From: JAITVM01 sp031551135 | GTDB taxonomy: Bacteria > Bacillota > Clostridia > Lachnospirales > JAITVM01 | Length of the DNA stretch: 64,000 nt | Assembly: GCA_031551135.1 (NCBI GenBank) | Contig: JAVBOA010000022.1 | Coordinates: 62,001-126,000 of the forward strand | Direction of reading: 5' to 3' | Part shown: positions 61,974-64,000 of the stretch, piece after piece | Layout: every line of letters starts with the position of its first letter | Position numbering within the stretch: position 1 is the stretch's first letter | Notes under the pieces: generated by a model | Seen by the model: the letters and a program-made list of their open reading frames with translations, nothing else | What the model was told of the DNA's origin: nothing | Database searches by the model: none | Made by a program: the position numbers and the translations under genes

Positions 61974-62261
61974 ATGAATAAATATGAATTATGTATCGTT
62001 TTTAAACCAAACCTTGAAGAAGAAGAACTTAAGTCTGAGTTTGAAAAAGTTTTAGGCTATATTGAAAGATTTGGCGGAACAGTTGATAAAGTTGATAACT
62101 GGGGAAAACGCAAACTTGCGTATGAAATTGAAAAACTTCGTGAAGGCTTTTATTATTTCATAACTTTCTCTGGAGAGAGTACAACCCCAATCGAATTGGA
62201 AAAAAGAATCAGAATTATTGAAACTGTTTTAAGATATTTGATAACCCGCCAAGACGCGTAG
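61974..62261 (+). CDS. rpsF: 30S ribosomal protein S6
   Basis: The 95-residue S6 begins MNKYELCIVFKPNLEEEE and has the conserved WGKRKLAYEIEKLREGFYYF core. It binds 16S rRNA with S18. The ATG follows a very strong AAGGAGGTG. The rpsF-ssb-rpsR order is the standard Firmicutes operon. Confidence 0.97.
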   Translation: MNKYELCIVFKPNLEEEELKSEFEKVLGYIERFGGTVDKVDNWGKRKLAYEIEKLREGFYYFITFSGESTTPIELEKRIRIIETVLRYLITRQDA

Positions 62262-62274
62262 AAGGGAGATTATT

Positions 62275-62748
62275 ATGAATAAAGTTATACTTATGGGACG
62301 TTTGACTCGTGACCCCGAAGTGCGTTATTCACAATCTGCCACGCCTATTGCTGTTGCCAGATACTCTTTGGCTGTAAACAGACGCTTCAAAAAAGAAGGC
62401 GAGCCTGACGCGGACTTTATAAATTGTGTAGCGTTCGGAAAATCGGGCGAATTTGCCGAAAAATATTTCAAAAAAGGTATGATGGTAGCGGTAGTGGGTA
62501 ATCTTAGGGTAAGTTCTTGGGACGACCAGAACGGACAAAAAAGATGGAGTACCGACGTTGTTATAGAAGAGCAGAATTTTGCCGAAAGCAAAGCCGCTTT
62601 TGAGGCAAACAGAGCCGGAAAACAGGACTCGTTTGACCCTTATATGTCTATGGCAGAAAGTATACCGCAAAATTCGTTCAAAGAAGAACCCGCTATGGGA
62701 TTTACTCCGATTTCGGAGACGATTGACGATGACGACTTACCTTTCTAA
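62275..62748 (+). CDS. ssb: Single-stranded DNA-binding protein
   Basis: The 157-residue SSB has the OB-fold N-terminus (MNKVILMGRLTRDPEVRYS, FINCVAFGKSGEFAEKYFKKG) and ends in the acidic DDDDLPF tip through which SSB recruits replication and repair proteins. The linker is short. It lies 13 bp after rpsF and starts at an ATG behind GAAGGGAG. Confidence 0.97.
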   Translation: MNKVILMGRLTRDPEVRYSQSATPIAVARYSLAVNRRFKKEGEPDADFINCVAFGKSGEFAEKYFKKGMMVAVVGNLRVSSWDDQNGQKRWSTDVVIEEQNFAESKAAFEANRAGKQDSFDPYMSMAESIPQNSFKEEPAMGFTPISETIDDDDLPF

Positions 62749-62771
62749 AAAATTGAAAAGGAGATTTAAAA

Positions 62772-63002
62772 ATGATACAGAAAAAACGTGGCCGTAGAAA
62801 AAAACGCGTTTGCCTATTTTGTAAAGATAAAATTGATCACATTGATTATAAAGAAATCGGAATTCTTAAAAAATCTGTTTCTGACAGAGGAAAAATTTTT
62901 CCTAGAAGAATTACCGGAAATTGTGCTAAACATCAAAGAGCTTTAACAGCAGCTATTAAAAGATCAAGACATGTAGCGCTGATGGCTTATACTCAAGACT
63001 AA
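62772..63002 (+). CDS. rpsR: 30S ribosomal protein S18
   Basis: The 76-residue S18 has KRVCLFC near the N-terminus, then GKIFPRRITGNCAKHQRALTAAIKRSRHVAL, the conserved rRNA-binding core, and is basic as expected. Two to three cysteines are retained, as in zinc-type S18. It is the third gene of the rpsF operon, starting after AAAGGAG. Confidence 0.97.
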   Translation: MIQKKRGRRKKRVCLFCKDKIDHIDYKEIGILKKSVSDRGKIFPRRITGNCAKHQRALTAAIKRSRHVALMAYTQD

Positions 63003-63147
63003 AAATATCGAAATAAGTAGTTCACTTTTTACAAATAAACCGTTTTATTTGCTCTCTTTGCAAAATCGAGAAAAATAAGGCGGCTTTGATGTAAATGTTT
63101 TGTAGAATTGCTATATTGTAATTATTTTAACAAGTATATATAATAAT

Positions 63148-63220
63148 CATAAGCCGGACTTTTGCCGGGTTTATGTTTCCGCGGCGGTTTGACTTTTCAA
63201 AACCGTCTTATTTTTTTTCT
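63148..63220 (+). terminator. Two hairpins between rpsR and the phosphohexomutase gene
   Basis: A first hairpin pairs CATAA...CCGG with CCGG...TTATG (63148-63175). A second (63183-63207, GGCGGTTTGA with TCAAAACCGTC, one bulge) is followed by a long T-run and looks like a terminator. They lie 28 bp before the next gene and could also be its leader attenuator. The rest of the gap (63003-63147) shows no gene. Confidence 0.6.
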
Positions 63221-63247
63221 TTAAAATTTATATTTAGAGGTGAGCTT

Positions 63248-64000
63248 ATGAGTCATAACGAAAGATTTTTGTATTGGCTTAATGATGAGTATTTTGACCC
63301 GGATACCAGAAATGAATTGAGTATTATTAAAGATGACGAAAATGAAATCGAAGACAGGTTTTTTAAAGATTTGGATTTCGGAACAGGAGGTTTACGCGGT
63401 GTTATCGGTGCCGGCACGAACCGGATGAATGTTTATACAGTTAGAAAAGCAACTCAAGGGCTGGCGAATTACATTTTGAAACAAGACGGAAACGGAAAAG
63501 AAAAGGGCGTTTGTATCGCATTCGACTCCAGACGGTTTTCGAAAGAGTTTGCAGAAACCGCCGCACTTGTATTAAACGGAAATGGCATTAAAACATATAT
63601 TTTTGAAACATTGCGCCCGACTCCGGAACTTTCTTTTGCCGTTCGTCAAAAAAATGCAATAGCCGGAATTGTTGTTACAGCAAGCCATAATCCGCCCGAA
63701 TATAACGGATACAAAGTTTATTGGTCCGACGGCGGTCAAGTTCCTTATCCGCGTGACGAGGAAATTATTGATGAAGTTAATTTAGTTACCGATTTTAAAT
63801 CCATAAAATATATTACAAAAGAAGAAGCTCTGAAATTAAATTTGTTTAATACTTTGGGCGAAGATACGGATACAGAATTTATTAATAATGTTAAAGCTCA
63901 AACCATAGATAAAGAAATTATCGACGAAATGAAAGATGATTTAGTAATTATTTATACGCCGCTTCATGGAACGGGAAATATTCCGGTAAGGCGTGTTCTC
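63248..64000 (+). CDS. Phosphohexomutase (phosphoglucomutase/phosphomannomutase), N-terminal part
   Basis: 251 codons are visible before the window ends. The catalytic phosphoserine loop is VVTASHNPPEYNGYK, preceded by LDFGTGGLRGVIGAG (substrate region), the pattern of PgcA-type alpha-phosphoglucomutases of Firmicutes, which interconvert glucose 1- and 6-phosphate. That activity would link the glycogen phosphorylase and CDP-glucose genes of this window to central metabolism. It starts at an ATG after GAGGTGAG. Confidence 0.92.
   Translation, partial: MSHNERFLYWLNDEYFDPDTRNELSIIKDDENEIEDRFFKDLDFGTGGLRGVIGAGTNRMNVYTVRKATQGLANYILKQDGNGKEKGVCIAFDSRRFSKEFAETAALVLNGNGIKTYIFETLRPTPELSFAVRQKNAIAGIVVTASHNPPEYNGYKVYWSDGGQVPYPRDEEIIDEVNLVTDFKSIKYITKEEALKLNLFNTLGEDTDTEFINNVKAQTIDKEIIDEMKDDLVIIYTPLHGTGNIPVRRVL

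Overview
The window is low-GC DNA (roughly one third G+C by eye) with AGGAGG-type ribosome binding sites, frequent TTG/GTG starts and many short intrinsic terminators. Together with an anaerobic purine-degradation cluster, an mbl-flhO-flhP block and an EFR1-type flavodoxin/ferredoxin protein, this points to an anaerobic, motile member of the Clostridia (Bacillota). The species cannot be named from the sequence.

Layout. 1-16 kb: the 5' end of glgP, a ZIP metal transporter, a small protein paired with a giant DUF4132 protein, a tldD/pmbA pair, acpS, a SWIM-SNF2 helicase and several hypothetical (some exported) proteins. 16.3-20.8 kb: accessory region. A subtilisin-family (S8) protease gene is cut in two by a 2,652-bp element carrying a serine recombinase, an HD-domain protein and an acetate-uptake-type transporter. 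21-29 kb: rpoB-rpoC behind a long AT-rich leader. 29-36 kb: thioredoxin, small membrane and exported proteins, mbl, a TnpB transposon remnant, and flagellar rod genes flhO, flhP and a FlgJ-like gene. 36-40 kb: aroK, aroE and three molybdenum-cofactor-related genes. 40.4-58.4 kb: a PAS-HTH regulator followed by ygeY, ygeW, a carbamate kinase, ygeX, ssnA, an NCS2 purine permease, ygfK, an Nfn-like fused flavoprotein, xdhD, ridA and a TSCPD protein. 58.7-61.9 kb: a sugar-nucleotide synthesis gene and two glycosyltransferases. 62-64 kb: rpsF-ssb-rpsR and the start of a phosphohexomutase.

How the genes work together. The 40.4-58.4 kb block matches the gene set known from gut anaerobes for anaerobic uric acid/purine breakdown: uptake (NCS2 permease), a molybdenum hydroxylase (XdhD) without its own FAD subunit, flavin/iron-sulfur proteins (YgfK and the Nfn-like fusion) that can take its electrons, then ring-opening and nitrogen-releasing enzymes ending in carbamoyl phosphate and ATP (YgeW, carbamate kinase). 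The molybdenum-cofactor genes just upstream fit this need.

Main finding. The S8 protease gene is split at a shared 8-bp core (TGGTCATC at 17401-17408 and 20053-20060). Joining the halves at the core restores one uninterrupted 385-codon frame with the complete Asp/His/Asn/Ser catalytic set, which only the joined gene has. The recombinase is unusually short. This looks like a recombinase-controlled intervening element, analogous in form to skin-type elements, that could act as an on/off switch for the protease.

A second mobile signal is a family of about 111-bp and about 36-bp elements with TACTATTTTC-like termini and 3-bp target duplications, present at least four times.
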